Assembly (NCBI GenBank): GCA_022565015.1
Contig: JADFKI010000041.1
Span: 1-17,855, forward strand
Direction of reading: 5' to 3'
Origin: Chloroflexota bacterium
Lineage (GTDB): Bacteria > Chloroflexota > Dehalococcoidia > Lucifugimonadales > JADFKI01
DNA length: 17,855 nucleotides
The position numbers and the translations under genes are program-made. This document shows, piece after piece, positions 6,481-13,327 of this stretch (position 1 is the first letter of the stretch; each line of letters begins with the position of its first letter). The notes under the pieces were generated by a model. It made no database searches. It was not told the DNA's origin and was given only the letters and a program-made list of their open reading frames with translations.

Positions 6481-7518
6481 TTACCGGGATGATTCCTTGA
6501 TCTTCTTGGTCACAGAACGGGAGTTGGTACCGCCGCCCCAGAGGGGAACGACGGCGGAGAAGGCGCCCGCAGGGCCTCCCGCAACGATTATGGTAATGCT
6601 TTCGGGGCTCAGGGCGACGGGAACGTTCTCGTCCCCGTCGATTTCGCCGTCTCGCATCGCGCCCAAACGCACCCACTCGGACGCCTTCCGATGGGTGGTC
6701 TCAAACAGGAACTCCCGCACCTGCTTCTTGCTCCAGCCGGCGGCCTTGAGGTGGCCCACGTGCTCAGGGCAGAGCACGATGACTACCTCTCCCTTGCCGT
6801 GCCCCGTGGCGAACATCGCGTCTGAGAACCGGGTAAGGATGGCTTCGGGATCGGTGCTTGCATGGAAGTCGACTTGAGTGGGAGAAAGGCCCGCGAAGAC
6901 GGTTACGGCGCCTTCGTCCAGCGAGACGCCGCGCTCGACGTGCAGCGGTCGCCAGGGGCTCACGTCCTCGGCCTCGGCGATGCACCACGTGTACTTGCCG
7001 GCGTGGCCTAGCGTGGCCTTGTCCAGCACGCCCGGCACGGCGCCGGTCACATTGGAGATGACGAGTCTGAGGGCACGTCCAATCGTCGCGTTGGCCCTGT
7101 TCCCAGGACCGAATACGCTCACGCCGGAGTTTATTTCCAGCTCCCCGGATATGGGGCCGTTCACCACCATGAGAACAGCCGCGCCCATAGTGCTTGCGGT
7201 GATTGCGTGAAGGTTGAACTGGGGCTCGCAGATGGCGTCCACGGCGGCGAGCACAACGGGGAAGTATTCCGGCTTGCAGCCCGCCATTACGCAATTGATG
7301 GCAACCTTTTCGGCGGTAATTACCATGCCCTTGGTGGGCTCGGTACCCAGTATCTCTGACGGCGCCAACTCCGACCACTCGAGGAATTTTCTTACCTTGT
7401 CCGTGGTCGGAGGCACAACGGGGAGGCCGTCTGTCCAGCCCTGCTCGAAGTAATATTCGATAGCCTCGGACTCGTCGTCGAATTCGAGCCTATCGGACGT
7501 CAATGGCTGTGTTGCCAA
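6481..7518 (-). CDS. Conserved protein of unknown function, partner gene of UGSC selenoprotein
   Basis: This 345-aa soluble protein is the first gene of the selenoprotein operon (25-nt gap to the UGSC gene). Visible landmarks in order are a conserved-looking GWTDGLPVVPPT (27-38), INCVMAGCKPEYFPVVLAA with C76 and C81 (74-92), SVFGPGNRANATIGRALRL (134-152), KYTWCIAEAED (C179), a VLCPEHVGH segment (C250) and a Gly-rich C-terminus AGGPAGAF...PLWGGG (313-330). I recall this type as an uncharacterised family and can name no reaction. The cysteines are not in a CxxC or metal-site pattern I recognise. The start is TTG 7516-7518, preceded by AGGGGG about 9 nt upstream. No ATG or GTG lies nearby in frame. 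Expression is from the promoter at 7603-7631. Co-transcription suggests it supplies or shares a substrate with the selenoprotein, which is inference. Confidence 0.8.
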   Translation of the reverse strand: MATQPLTSDRLEFDDESEAIEYYFEQGWTDGLPVVPPTTDKVRKFLEWSELAPSEILGTEPTKGMVITAEKVAINCVMAGCKPEYFPVVLAAVDAICEPQFNLHAITASTMGAAVLMVVNGPISGELEINSGVSVFGPGNRANATIGRALRLVISNVTGAVPGVLDKATLGHAGKYTWCIAEAEDVSPWRPLHVERGVSLDEGAVTVFAGLSPTQVDFHASTDPEAILTRFSDAMFATGHGKGEVVIVLCPEHVGHLKAAGWSKKQVREFLFETTHRKASEWVRLGAMRDGEIDGDENVPVALSPESITIIVAGGPAGAFSAVVPLWGGGTNSRSVTKKIKESSR

Positions 7519-7602
7519 AAATTAGCCCCCTACACATGGCCGCGATCTCAATGGGGCGTTCGATGCAATAGCGCGAAGTCGAAACCCCACTTTAGCGCAC
7601 AG

Positions 7603-7631
7603 ATTATAGTGCCACATTAGGGTACGGTCAA
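7603..7631 (-). promoter_or_regulatory. Strong sigma-70-type promoter of the selenoprotein operon
   Basis: On the minus strand TTGACC (7626-7631) is followed by exactly 17 nt and TATAAT (7603-7608). That is 5 of 6 matches at -35, a perfect -10 and optimal spacing. Transcription should begin near 7596, giving a leader of about 80 nt before the TTG start of the 345-aa gene. It is the best promoter match in the window. Confidence 0.8.
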
Positions 7632-7639
7632 CTATATTT

Positions 7640-7659
7640 TCGTGAATTTCCGTTCACGA
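7640..7659. promoter_or_regulatory. Palindrome upstream of the selenoprotein operon promoter, candidate operator
   Basis: TCGTGAA-TTTCCG-TTCACGA is a perfect 7-bp inverted repeat with a 6-nt centre. It ends 8 nt upstream of the -35 box, where activators commonly bind. There is no U-tract on either side, so it is unlikely to be a terminator. The regulator is unknown and no regulator gene is encoded nearby. Confidence 0.5.
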
Positions 7660-7893
7660 TTGAGGGGACAATGGCGTTAGAGGCCATTTATGAGGGATGC
7701 GACGGCCGTTAGGAGCCGGCGTAAATGCCTGGGAACGCGGCTAAGGTCGGCAGGCGGTGGTGACACGGTTCCCGGTGAGCAGATGGCCGCGGGCGCCATT
7801 ATGGAGGGTGAGTCGGGCTATCCGGCTGAGGAAAGGGCGGTGGAGCGTCCGTCGTAAGGGCGTGGATGGCTGCGGAAGACGTGCGATCGAGAC
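7660..7893. other. Non-coding GC-rich stretch with several hairpins, unidentified
   Basis: With the promoter region (7519-7659) this completes a 375-nt gap without a gene. It contains a long-range 6-bp pairing GGGAAC (7731-7736) with GTTCCC (7768-7773), a hairpin AGTCGG-GCTAT-CCGGCT (7811-7827, one G-U pair), and TGGC/GCCA arms near 7784-7798. A 55-aa ORF (7690-7857, plus) has no ribosome site and a low-complexity product. A structured RNA or a remnant of a mobile or repetitive element are both possible. I cannot match it to a known RNA family. Confidence 0.35.
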
Positions 7894-8514
7894 CTATCGG
7901 GTTTGAATGATGTTTGGCCAGTCCCTTAGCCACCCGCCGTTGCGGTCGGATATGGCCTTTAGCTCGATTTCATAGATCACTTCGGCATATTTGACCGGAA
8001 TCGGCCTTCTCGAAGCCTTAACTAGGCCCTCCCGAATGAGAACCGCGTTTATCATCGTGTCGTCGTTATAGACGTAGCGAAGCAGCCGTCCCTGGTTGTC
8101 GATCTGCATGAGGTCCTTTTCCAGATAGACGGTCTTGCCTTCGACGAGCTCTCGGTTCCTCTCGTAGGCCTCTTTGCCAAAGGGCTTGGTACCCTGGATT
8201 CTGTCCTCGAACTTCGGGGCCTCGACTCCAATATAACCCACCGTCATCTTCACGCCGTCGATTTCGACCTCGATGGTATCGCCGTTGATGACCTTGATTA
8301 CCTTCGCCTCCTGGATTTTCTTGGTCCTGTATGCGCGCCCCGGCGAGTTGCCAAGGATGCGGTCGATATCTTTTTGTATAGTCGAGACGAAATCCTGACT
8401 CGCCTCTATGCCCTGGCTATCCGTAAAAAAGGAAAGGTCAGGTGGGTGGGTGATAATGCCCCAAAGGGCTGCGCCAACTAAAACTACCGCCCAGAATGCA
8501 AGAATATATCTCAT
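7894..8514 (-). CDS. Membrane-anchored SNase-like (thermonuclease-fold) protein with altered active site
   Basis: This 206-aa protein has an uncleaved signal anchor or signal peptide (RYILAFWAVVLVGAALWGII, residues 2-21), a 45-residue linker and a staphylococcal-nuclease OB-fold domain at about 69-197. The domain is recognisable from VIKVINGDTIEVEI, GYIGVEAP, FGKEAYERNRELVEGKTVYLEKD, DNQGRLLRYVY and the C-terminal NGGWLRDW. Compared with the Staphylococcus nuclease, Asp21 (D79) and Arg87 (R143) are kept, but Arg35 is Gly93, Asp40 is Glu98 and Glu43 is Lys101. The protein may therefore bind nucleic acid or another ligand without cutting. It would face the periplasm or cell exterior. The start is ATG 8512-8514 with GAGGTGGGG about 10 nt upstream. 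It is divergent from the gamma-glutamyltransferase gene. Confidence 0.85.
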   Translation of the reverse strand: MRYILAFWAVVLVGAALWGIITHPPDLSFFTDSQGIEASQDFVSTIQKDIDRILGNSPGRAYRTKKIQEAKVIKVINGDTIEVEIDGVKMTVGYIGVEAPKFEDRIQGTKPFGKEAYERNRELVEGKTVYLEKDLMQIDNQGRLLRYVYNDDTMINAVLIREGLVKASRRPIPVKYAEVIYEIELKAISDRNGGWLRDWPNIIQTR

Positions 8515-8599
8515 GCGACAGTTACCCCACCTCGAGATTTGGCGAAATCAGCTATTGCCACAGACCTGCATAGCCTGTGTCTATCTATAGTGGACAGAT

Positions 8600-8628
8600 T
8601 TGACGTTGTGTATAACCGCAAGTATCCT
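8600..8628 (+). promoter_or_regulatory. Sigma-70-type promoter for gamma-glutamyltransferase gene
   Basis: TTGACG (8600-8605), a 17-nt spacer and TATCCT (8623-8628) lie upstream of the gamma-glutamyltransferase gene. The predicted start near 8635 gives a leader of about 57 nt before the TTG start codon. Confidence 0.55.
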
Positions 8629-8691
8629 ACGCCGAAGCCGGTTGCAATATGAACGACCGGACGGACGTTGGTAAGTCGGAGGTGTTAGGCC

Positions 8692-10404
8692 TTGGTATCA
8701 GTTCCCACGGAGACACGCATCATCAAGCAAGAGGCCCGGGCCTCGAAGGGCATGGTGGCCACAAAGGACAGGTATGCCACAGAGGCGGGAGTCGCGATGC
8801 TGGAGGCCGGAGGCAACGCGGTCGACGCGGCCGTCGCGGCCTGTTTCGCCATAGGCGTGGTTGAGCCCGCATCCAGCGGCATTGGCGGCGGTGGATATCT
8901 CGTATATCAGGTTGGCGAAAGCGGCGGTGTCGTCGGCTTTCCCATGCGAGGTCCTCTGGCCGCGCAGCCAGAGATGTACGAGCTAACCGGCGAGGCGTCC
9001 ACCGGCTCCTTTGGTTGGGCGGGCGTTGTCGACGACGAAAACATCGATGGCTTTCGCTCCATCGCGACACCGGGGGCGGTGGCGGGTCTCTGTGAGGCGC
9101 ACCGGCGCTTCGGAAAGCTGCCGCTACGGGACGTGCTCGCGCCCGCTGTCAGCCTCGCTCGGCAAGGGTTCTCCCCGCACTGGTTCGACCTCTACTCGAT
9201 GGGCAACCTGGCGGATATGCTCTTCAAGTATGAGGAGCTTCGGAGGGTCATGATGCCCGGTGGCAGGCTGCCCAAGGGAGACGCCGACAACCCGCCGCTG
9301 CTACGACAGCCCGATCTCGCCGACATACTTGAGGCCATCGGCAGGCAGGGTCCGGACGCCTTCTATAAAGGGGACGTCGCACAAAGACTCGTGGAGGGAA
9401 TTCAGAGCAACGGAGGAATCCTTAGTCTCGAGGACCTGGCGCAGTACAAGCCCTTCATTTGGGACCGCGGATTGGAGTTCGCTTATCGGGGCAATACGGT
9501 GAGGGTGCCGCCGTATGCGAGCGCAGGCATTACCAGCGCAATGACTCTAAAGCTGCTTGGCGGCTTCGATGCGGCGGCCATGGGCCACAACTCAGAGGAG
9601 ATGCTGCATACCTACATCTCCTGCGCGCGTCTCGCTTACGCCGACCGGTTCGCTTACGTTGCCGACCCCGAATACGTCGACGTGCCCTGGGAAGGACTGC
9701 TTTCGGACGCCTATACGGAACGAAGACGAGCGTCAATCGATGGATCGGTCCCAGCGAGCTTCGAGCCCGGCGACCCCTGGAAGGAAGAGGGCAGAAGCCC
9801 AACGAAGGTGCTGGAGGCCAGCCGTCCCGCGGTCGATGTCGGAACGACCCACCTCTGCACGATGGACGCCGAGGGGAACGCGGTGTCTCTTACGAACACG
9901 GTCATGTCGGGATTCGGCTCCGGCATCATCCCCAGGGGGACCGGCGTTGTCATGAACAACGGCATGATGTGGTTCGACCCGGTGCCGGGCCGCGTGAACT
10001 CGATCATGCCCGGCAGATTTCCACTGAACAACATGACCCCCGCTCTGGTGATAGGCGATGAAGGGGTAAGGCTGGCAGTGGGCGCGTCGGGCGGCAGGCG
10101 AATAACGAACTGCGTAACGCAGCTCATATCCAATATTATCGATTTCGGAATGGGTCCTCAGGAGGCTATCGACTCGCCTCGCGTGGACTGCTCGAACCCT
10201 CACACTACGGTGGGCGCCGGAATGCCTCGGGATGTACTGCGAGGGCTGGAATCCAGGGGGCACTTGCTCCGTGCCGCGTCGGAAGGACCGGTGCAAAACG
10301 TCTTTGTCGGCTTCGCCAGCCCGGTGGCGATCCTCCGTAAGGGAAGGGACGACTTCAGGGCGGGGGTGGACACATTCCATTCGGCCCATGCCGCCGGCCT
10401 CTAG
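8692..10404 (+). CDS. ggt: Gamma-glutamyltransferase family Ntn-hydrolase
   Basis: This 570-aa protein has the full length of the GGT family, which self-cleaves into large and small subunits. Expected landmarks are present in order: N-terminal TKDRYATEAGVAMLEAGGNAVDAAVAA, then SSGIGGGGYLVY, then the processing site G384-T385-T386-H387 with T385 as the predicted catalytic N-terminal Thr, followed by MDAEGNAVSLTNT, SGFGSGIIPRGTGVVMNNGM and GASGGRRI (464-470). The family transfers or hydrolyses gamma-glutamyl groups of glutathione and related amides; some members are cephalosporin acylase-like. No signal peptide is visible, so a cytoplasmic location is likely, unlike classical periplasmic GGT. 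The start is TTG 8692-8694 with GGAGGTG 7 nt upstream. The promoter is at 8600-8628. It ends 13 nt before the convergent hydrolase gene. Confidence 0.92.
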   Translation: MVSVPTETRIIKQEARASKGMVATKDRYATEAGVAMLEAGGNAVDAAVAACFAIGVVEPASSGIGGGGYLVYQVGESGGVVGFPMRGPLAAQPEMYELTGEASTGSFGWAGVVDDENIDGFRSIATPGAVAGLCEAHRRFGKLPLRDVLAPAVSLARQGFSPHWFDLYSMGNLADMLFKYEELRRVMMPGGRLPKGDADNPPLLRQPDLADILEAIGRQGPDAFYKGDVAQRLVEGIQSNGGILSLEDLAQYKPFIWDRGLEFAYRGNTVRVPPYASAGITSAMTLKLLGGFDAAAMGHNSEEMLHTYISCARLAYADRFAYVADPEYVDVPWEGLLSDAYTERRRASIDGSVPASFEPGDPWKEEGRSPTKVLEASRPAVDVGTTHLCTMDAEGNAVSLTNTVMSGFGSGIIPRGTGVVMNNGMMWFDPVPGRVNSIMPGRFPLNNMTPALVIGDEGVRLAVGASGGRRITNCVTQLISNIIDFGMGPQEAIDSPRVDCSNPHTTVGAGMPRDVLRGLESRGHLLRAASEGPVQNVFVGFASPVAILRKGRDDFRAGVDTFHSAHAAGL

Positions 10405-10417
10405 CGGGTAGGGCAGG

Positions 10418-11254
10418 TCAGCGGAGCTCGTGCATCCACCGGCGGACCGTGGTCGCCCAGCGGCCGTTAACATCGCCGTTGTCGAGGCTTATCTTGAAAT
10501 GGTCCGACGCTGGAAACTCTTCTAGCTCCACGCGACAGCTCTCCCGCTCCAGCAGTTTGGCGAATAGCGGCGCCTGCCGTTGTAAGTCCTCGAAGTCGTT
10601 ATCGCCGTACGCGATGTAAAAGGGCACGGTGTTGCCCGAGATATACGTGACGGGGCTGGCCGCTTCCATCTCGTCACTGGAGCTAAGCAGCTCGAACTCC
10701 CTGTCCCGCAGGCGGAAGTCGTACGACCCGCTCACGGGGAAGCAACCCTTTATTACCGTCTCCGGCAGGCCGAAATCACCCCACGCTTCCCTTTGAAGCG
10801 TTACGAGTGCGGCCAGGTGTCCTCCCGCCGAGTGGCCGCCGACAAATATCCCGTCGGGGTCTCCTCCCCTTTCCGAAATGTTCTCGTAGACCCACTTGAC
10901 CGCATTGCGGCAGTCTTCGACCGGACCGGGAAATCTGGTTTCGGGGGCGAGTCTGTATCCAATGGAGACGAAAATGGCCGGCAGGCAATTAATCGCGGGC
11001 GCGATGAATCCCATCCATTCCTTGTAGCCGTGGGACCACGAGCCGCCGTGGATGAACACCAGCACCGGAAGTTTTCTCTCCCCGGGAGCGTGCGGGAGAT
11101 ATACGTCAAGGGCCTGGTCCTCATGCGGGCCGTAGGATATGTCCAGCTCGGTGTTTGCCTGCCGCTGGACGTCTCGCGACATCCTTAAGGCATTGGCCGC
11201 ATACTCCTCCGCAGGCGCTGACATTGGGGGTTGTTTCTTCAAGACGTCGGCCAT
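10418..11254 (-). CDS. Alpha/beta hydrolase (esterase/lipase, HSL or kynurenine-formamidase-like)
   Basis: This 278-aa cytoplasmic hydrolase has the oxyanion-hole motif H69-GGSW-73, the nucleophile elbow GHSAGGH with S142, an acid in YGDNDF (D218 or D220) and the catalytic His in ASDHFK (H252). The HGGSW plus GHSAGGH combination is typical of carboxylesterases and arylformamidases of the alpha/beta_hydrolase_3 type. The substrate is probably a small ester or amide. The start is ATG 11252-11254 with GGGAGGGTG directly upstream. It lies 34 nt downstream of the methyltransferase gene on the same strand, so the two probably form an operon from the promoter at 12223-12251. The 3' end meets the GGT gene, with no terminator visible in the 13-nt gap. 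Confidence 0.9.
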   Translation of the reverse strand: MADVLKKQPPMSAPAEEYAANALRMSRDVQRQANTELDISYGPHEDQALDVYLPHAPGERKLPVLVFIHGGSWSHGYKEWMGFIAPAINCLPAIFVSIGYRLAPETRFPGPVEDCRNAVKWVYENISERGGDPDGIFVGGHSAGGHLAALVTLQREAWGDFGLPETVIKGCFPVSGSYDFRLRDREFELLSSSDEMEAASPVTYISGNTVPFYIAYGDNDFEDLQRQAPLFAKLLERESCRVELEEFPASDHFKISLDNGDVNGRWATTVRRWMHELR

Positions 11255-11288
11255 ATCACCCTCCCATGGCCTGGTCTAAAGTGGCCGT

Positions 11289-12113
11289 CTACTCGGGGCC
11301 CCAGGAGAGCAGCCCCTGCCTTCTGGGTTTGGCGTCTCTCACCGTGAACCCGTCGGGGGTTTCGACGAGAAGGTCCTGTACGGCCTGCTTCAGGCGGTCC
11401 TCTTCGGCTGATCCGGGGCTGACGTGCAGGCGGTTCAGGAGCTGCTTGAAGGCATCGTCGCGGCTCTCCCAGACCTGGCCGCTCGTGGGAGCGAACATAT
11501 CCAGGTCCGGGTAGATGTCCATGGACCACAGCACGTTGATGAGCTCGACGAGCCCGGGCAGGGTAATCCTATCTTCACCGTGGATGGGTTTCCAGAATGG
11601 CGCCAGCTGAGTCTGGGGCTGCTCCGTGTAGGCAAGGAGCAGAACCCTGCTCACGGCGCTGTCGGTGAGCTTCCCGAGGAACCCCTCAGCATCCGTGACT
11701 CCGTAAATCGAGTGGGCCGACAATACGATGTCCGCCGGCTCGACCTTGGCGTCTTCCCAGAGCTCGTTCACGATGGATACGTTTTCGATCTTGGCTTCCT
11801 TCATGCCCTCTCGCAGACCCTCGACCATGCTGTCCGCGGGCTCGACGACTGTGACGTGGTCGCATTTGAGGGCCAGGGGCAAAGCGAACCGACCCGCGCC
11901 TCCGCCTACGTCGATCAGCGTGGAGCCCTCTGGGACTTCTCGCCGGAGCCGGTCGAGGGTTTCATCGTCTGTCCTGAATGGGTCGACCTTGAAGTTGGCC
12001 ATCAATGGCCGCCAAAAGTCCCCCGATTCCCAGAAAGAATTCTCTTGCACTTTAATGGACTGTGCGTGGTGTGCTTCTACTCTGGTCTTCCACTTCTCGA
12101 TTGCTGATGTCAT
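11289..12113 (-). CDS. Class I SAM-dependent methyltransferase
   Basis: This 274-aa protein has an N-terminal helical cap (EKWKTRVEAHHAQS...FWRPLMANF) followed by a Rossmann methyltransferase core. Motif I is LIDVGGGAGRFALPLA (VGGGAG at about 69-74), with an acidic residue in VTVVEPAD ending the second strand, then VELELWED-like and ADIVLSAHSIYGV segments as later motifs. It transfers methyl groups from SAM to an unknown small molecule; nothing suggests an rRNA or protein substrate. I used ATG 12111-12113. The ORF continues to an ATG at 12149, but that start has no Shine-Dalgarno and adds an Arg/Trp-rich stretch. It is the first gene of a likely two-gene operon with the alpha/beta hydrolase. 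Confidence 0.85.
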   Translation of the reverse strand: MTSAIEKWKTRVEAHHAQSIKVQENSFWESGDFWRPLMANFKVDPFRTDDETLDRLRREVPEGSTLIDVGGGAGRFALPLALKCDHVTVVEPADSMVEGLREGMKEAKIENVSIVNELWEDAKVEPADIVLSAHSIYGVTDAEGFLGKLTDSAVSRVLLLAYTEQPQTQLAPFWKPIHGEDRITLPGLVELINVLWSMDIYPDLDMFAPTSGQVWESRDDAFKQLLNRLHVSPGSAEEDRLKQAVQDLLVETPDGFTVRDAKPRRQGLLSWGPE

Positions 12114-12222
12114 AGGCCTTATCCAGCTCCATCCTCGTATACGACCCATTTAATGTCGACCGGAGATATGATTCTGATGTCTGTCTTGAAGATTCCGGCG
12201 GGGCCGTGTCGCATTGCGGCAC

Positions 12223-12251
12223 ATTATTGCAGGAAAGTGTTTGGTTGCCAA
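12223..12251 (-). promoter_or_regulatory. Sigma-70-type promoter for methyltransferase-hydrolase operon
   Basis: On the minus strand TTGGCA (12246-12251), 17 nt and AATAAT (12223-12228) give 5 of 6 matches at each box with optimal spacing. The start would be near 12216, leaving a leader of about 100 nt before the chosen ATG. Confidence 0.5.
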
Positions 12252-12305
12252 CTTGCGTGATCGTGGTCAGCGGGTGTCTTCGATGTCTTAGGCATGGCAG
12301 ATGCG

Positions 12306-12335
12306 AAAAAAGAGGCGCTCGCAATGAGCGCCTCT
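12306..12335 (-). terminator. Intrinsic terminator after VOC gene
   Basis: AGAGGCGCTC (12311-12320), loop GCAAT and GAGCGCCTCT (12326-12335) form a perfect 10-bp GC-rich stem. On the minus strand it is followed by TTTTTTCGC, a U-tract. It sits 35 nt beyond the VOC gene stop and insulates the methyltransferase promoter from it. Confidence 0.88.
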
Positions 12336-12370
12336 CGTAGTCAAGAAAGTGACCTGCTTCGCCGGTTCAA

Positions 12371-12814
12371 CTATTTCGGTGGTTGAATCAGCTCTACGTA
12401 GTTTCCTTCCGGGTCTCGAAAGTAACAGATGCCGGACAGTCCCGCCGACGTGTCTCTCCAGATCGGCGGCGTAACGAACTCGATGCCCCTCGCAACAAGG
12501 CTTCTATGTAGGGTTTCCAGATCCTCAACATCGAAGCAGATGTGAGCCGCACCCAGCTCGTTCCTGTCCGCGCGGTGGATTTCGGGACTCTCCGGCTCTA
12601 TGTAGTGTACGAGCTCCAGGACGTGCTCGCCTTCCGGTTTGCCGACGAACACCAGGGTCCGATGTGCTCCGGGTATGCCGGTGTGGTTCCCTTCAACAGG
12701 CGCGACGCTGTCCACTTCTCTCATCACCGTCAGACCCAGGGCATCGCGATAGAACTCCACCATCATGTCGATGTCCTTCACGACAATGCCCGAGTGATTA
12801 AAGCCTATTACCAT
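12371..12814 (-). CDS. VOC family protein (glyoxalase/methylmalonyl-CoA epimerase-like)
   Basis: This 147-aa single-subunit vicinal-oxygen-chelate protein has two beta-alpha-beta-beta-beta modules. Candidate metal ligands are H7 (GFNHSGI), E67 (VLELVHY), H91 (AAHICFDV) and E141 (GNYVELIQ), the four-ligand pattern of glyoxalase I and methylmalonyl-CoA epimerase. The DPEGNYVEL ending is typical. Family members isomerise, cleave or dioxygenate small metabolites, or confer resistance. The exact reaction is not readable. The start is ATG 12812-12814 with GGGAGGA 5 nt upstream, favoured over the extended ORF to 12853. A TACAAT hexamer (minus strand, 12862-12867) might be its -10. It is monocistronic, ended by the terminator at 12306-12335. 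Confidence 0.87.
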   Translation of the reverse strand: MVIGFNHSGIVVKDIDMMVEFYRDALGLTVMREVDSVAPVEGNHTGIPGAHRTLVFVGKPEGEHVLELVHYIEPESPEIHRADRNELGAAHICFDVEDLETLHRSLVARGIEFVTPPIWRDTSAGLSGICYFRDPEGNYVELIQPPK

Positions 12815-13040
12815 TCTTTCCTCCCGTTCCCTCACTTCAACAAGCCAGGCCAACCCTTGGCATTGTATCCGAGCAAGGTCTTGCCTTGGCGGAGTCTTCA
12901 GCTTAAATCAGCCTCGCAAGAGTTTATGACAGGTGGCCCTTCATCTTCAACGGTTTTGAGACCATTTTACCAAAAAAAGCGGCAGGCTTCACACTCATAC
13001 ACATTACCGAAATCTCGGGCCACGTTCCTGGTATCTTCGA

Positions 13041-13069
13041 TTGCATCGCAAGCTCATGCGTTGTATCCT
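13041..13069 (+). promoter_or_regulatory. Weak candidate promoter for lut operon
   Basis: TTGCAT (13041-13046), a 17-nt spacer and TATCCT (13064-13069) give only partial matches, but the -10 equals that of the GGT promoter in this window. Initiation would fall near 13076-13079, almost on the ATG of the first gene. That fits the absence of a Shine-Dalgarno there and suggests a leaderless or near-leaderless transcript. Confidence 0.3.
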
Positions 13070-13078
13070 CTCTATGAA

Positions 13079-13327
13079 ATGTCAACTGTAAAAAGATATC
13101 TCGACACTCCGATCATATGGGGCCTGGTCAGCTTCGTCGTCGGCCTGGCGCTCGGCGTAAATCTCGTATCCGTGATACTTCTGGCAGTCGGCCTTGGCGC
13201 ATTTCTTCTCTACCTGAGGCTCCACGGAGAGGCTGAGGATAGCAGGGAGACCTTGCTCTTCGCCAGCGGCCCGATCTTAATCATCGCATGGATGGCCGGC
13301 TTCGTGGTCCGCAGCCTAGTGTTCTGA
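13079..13327 (+). CDS. Small membrane protein leading the lut operon (82 aa)
   Basis: This 82-aa peptide has three hydrophobic segments at about residues 11-29, 30-47 and 64-81, separated by the charged RLHGEAEDSRE loop. It looks like a multi-pass inner-membrane protein of unknown family. The ATG at 13079 gives the peptide MSTVKRYLDTPIIW. No Shine-Dalgarno is seen, so translation may be leaderless. Its TGA stop overlaps the ATG of lutA by one base (TGATG), implying translational coupling. That position makes a role tied to LutABC plausible, such as membrane docking or electron transfer to the quinone pool, but no redox motif is visible. The longer ORF reaching back to 12542 is shadow of the VOC gene. 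Confidence 0.65.
   Translation: MSTVKRYLDTPIIWGLVSFVVGLALGVNLVSVILLAVGLGAFLLYLRLHGEAEDSRETLLFASGPILIIAWMAGFVVRSLVF

Noticed and set aside
7690..7857. 55-aa plus-strand ORF in the non-coding patch
   Set aside because: It lacks a ribosome-binding site and a recognisable product, and its sequence is dominated by hairpin-forming DNA.
7819..7860. Possible RNase P RNA fragment (GAGGAAAG motif)
   Set aside because: Only a few bases match. The neighbouring conserved regions of RNase P RNA are absent.
12542..13078. Long N-terminal extension of the lut membrane protein ORF
   Set aside because: It is antisense to the VOC gene for much of its length, with no helices or RBS. The ATG at 13079 yields a compact membrane protein.
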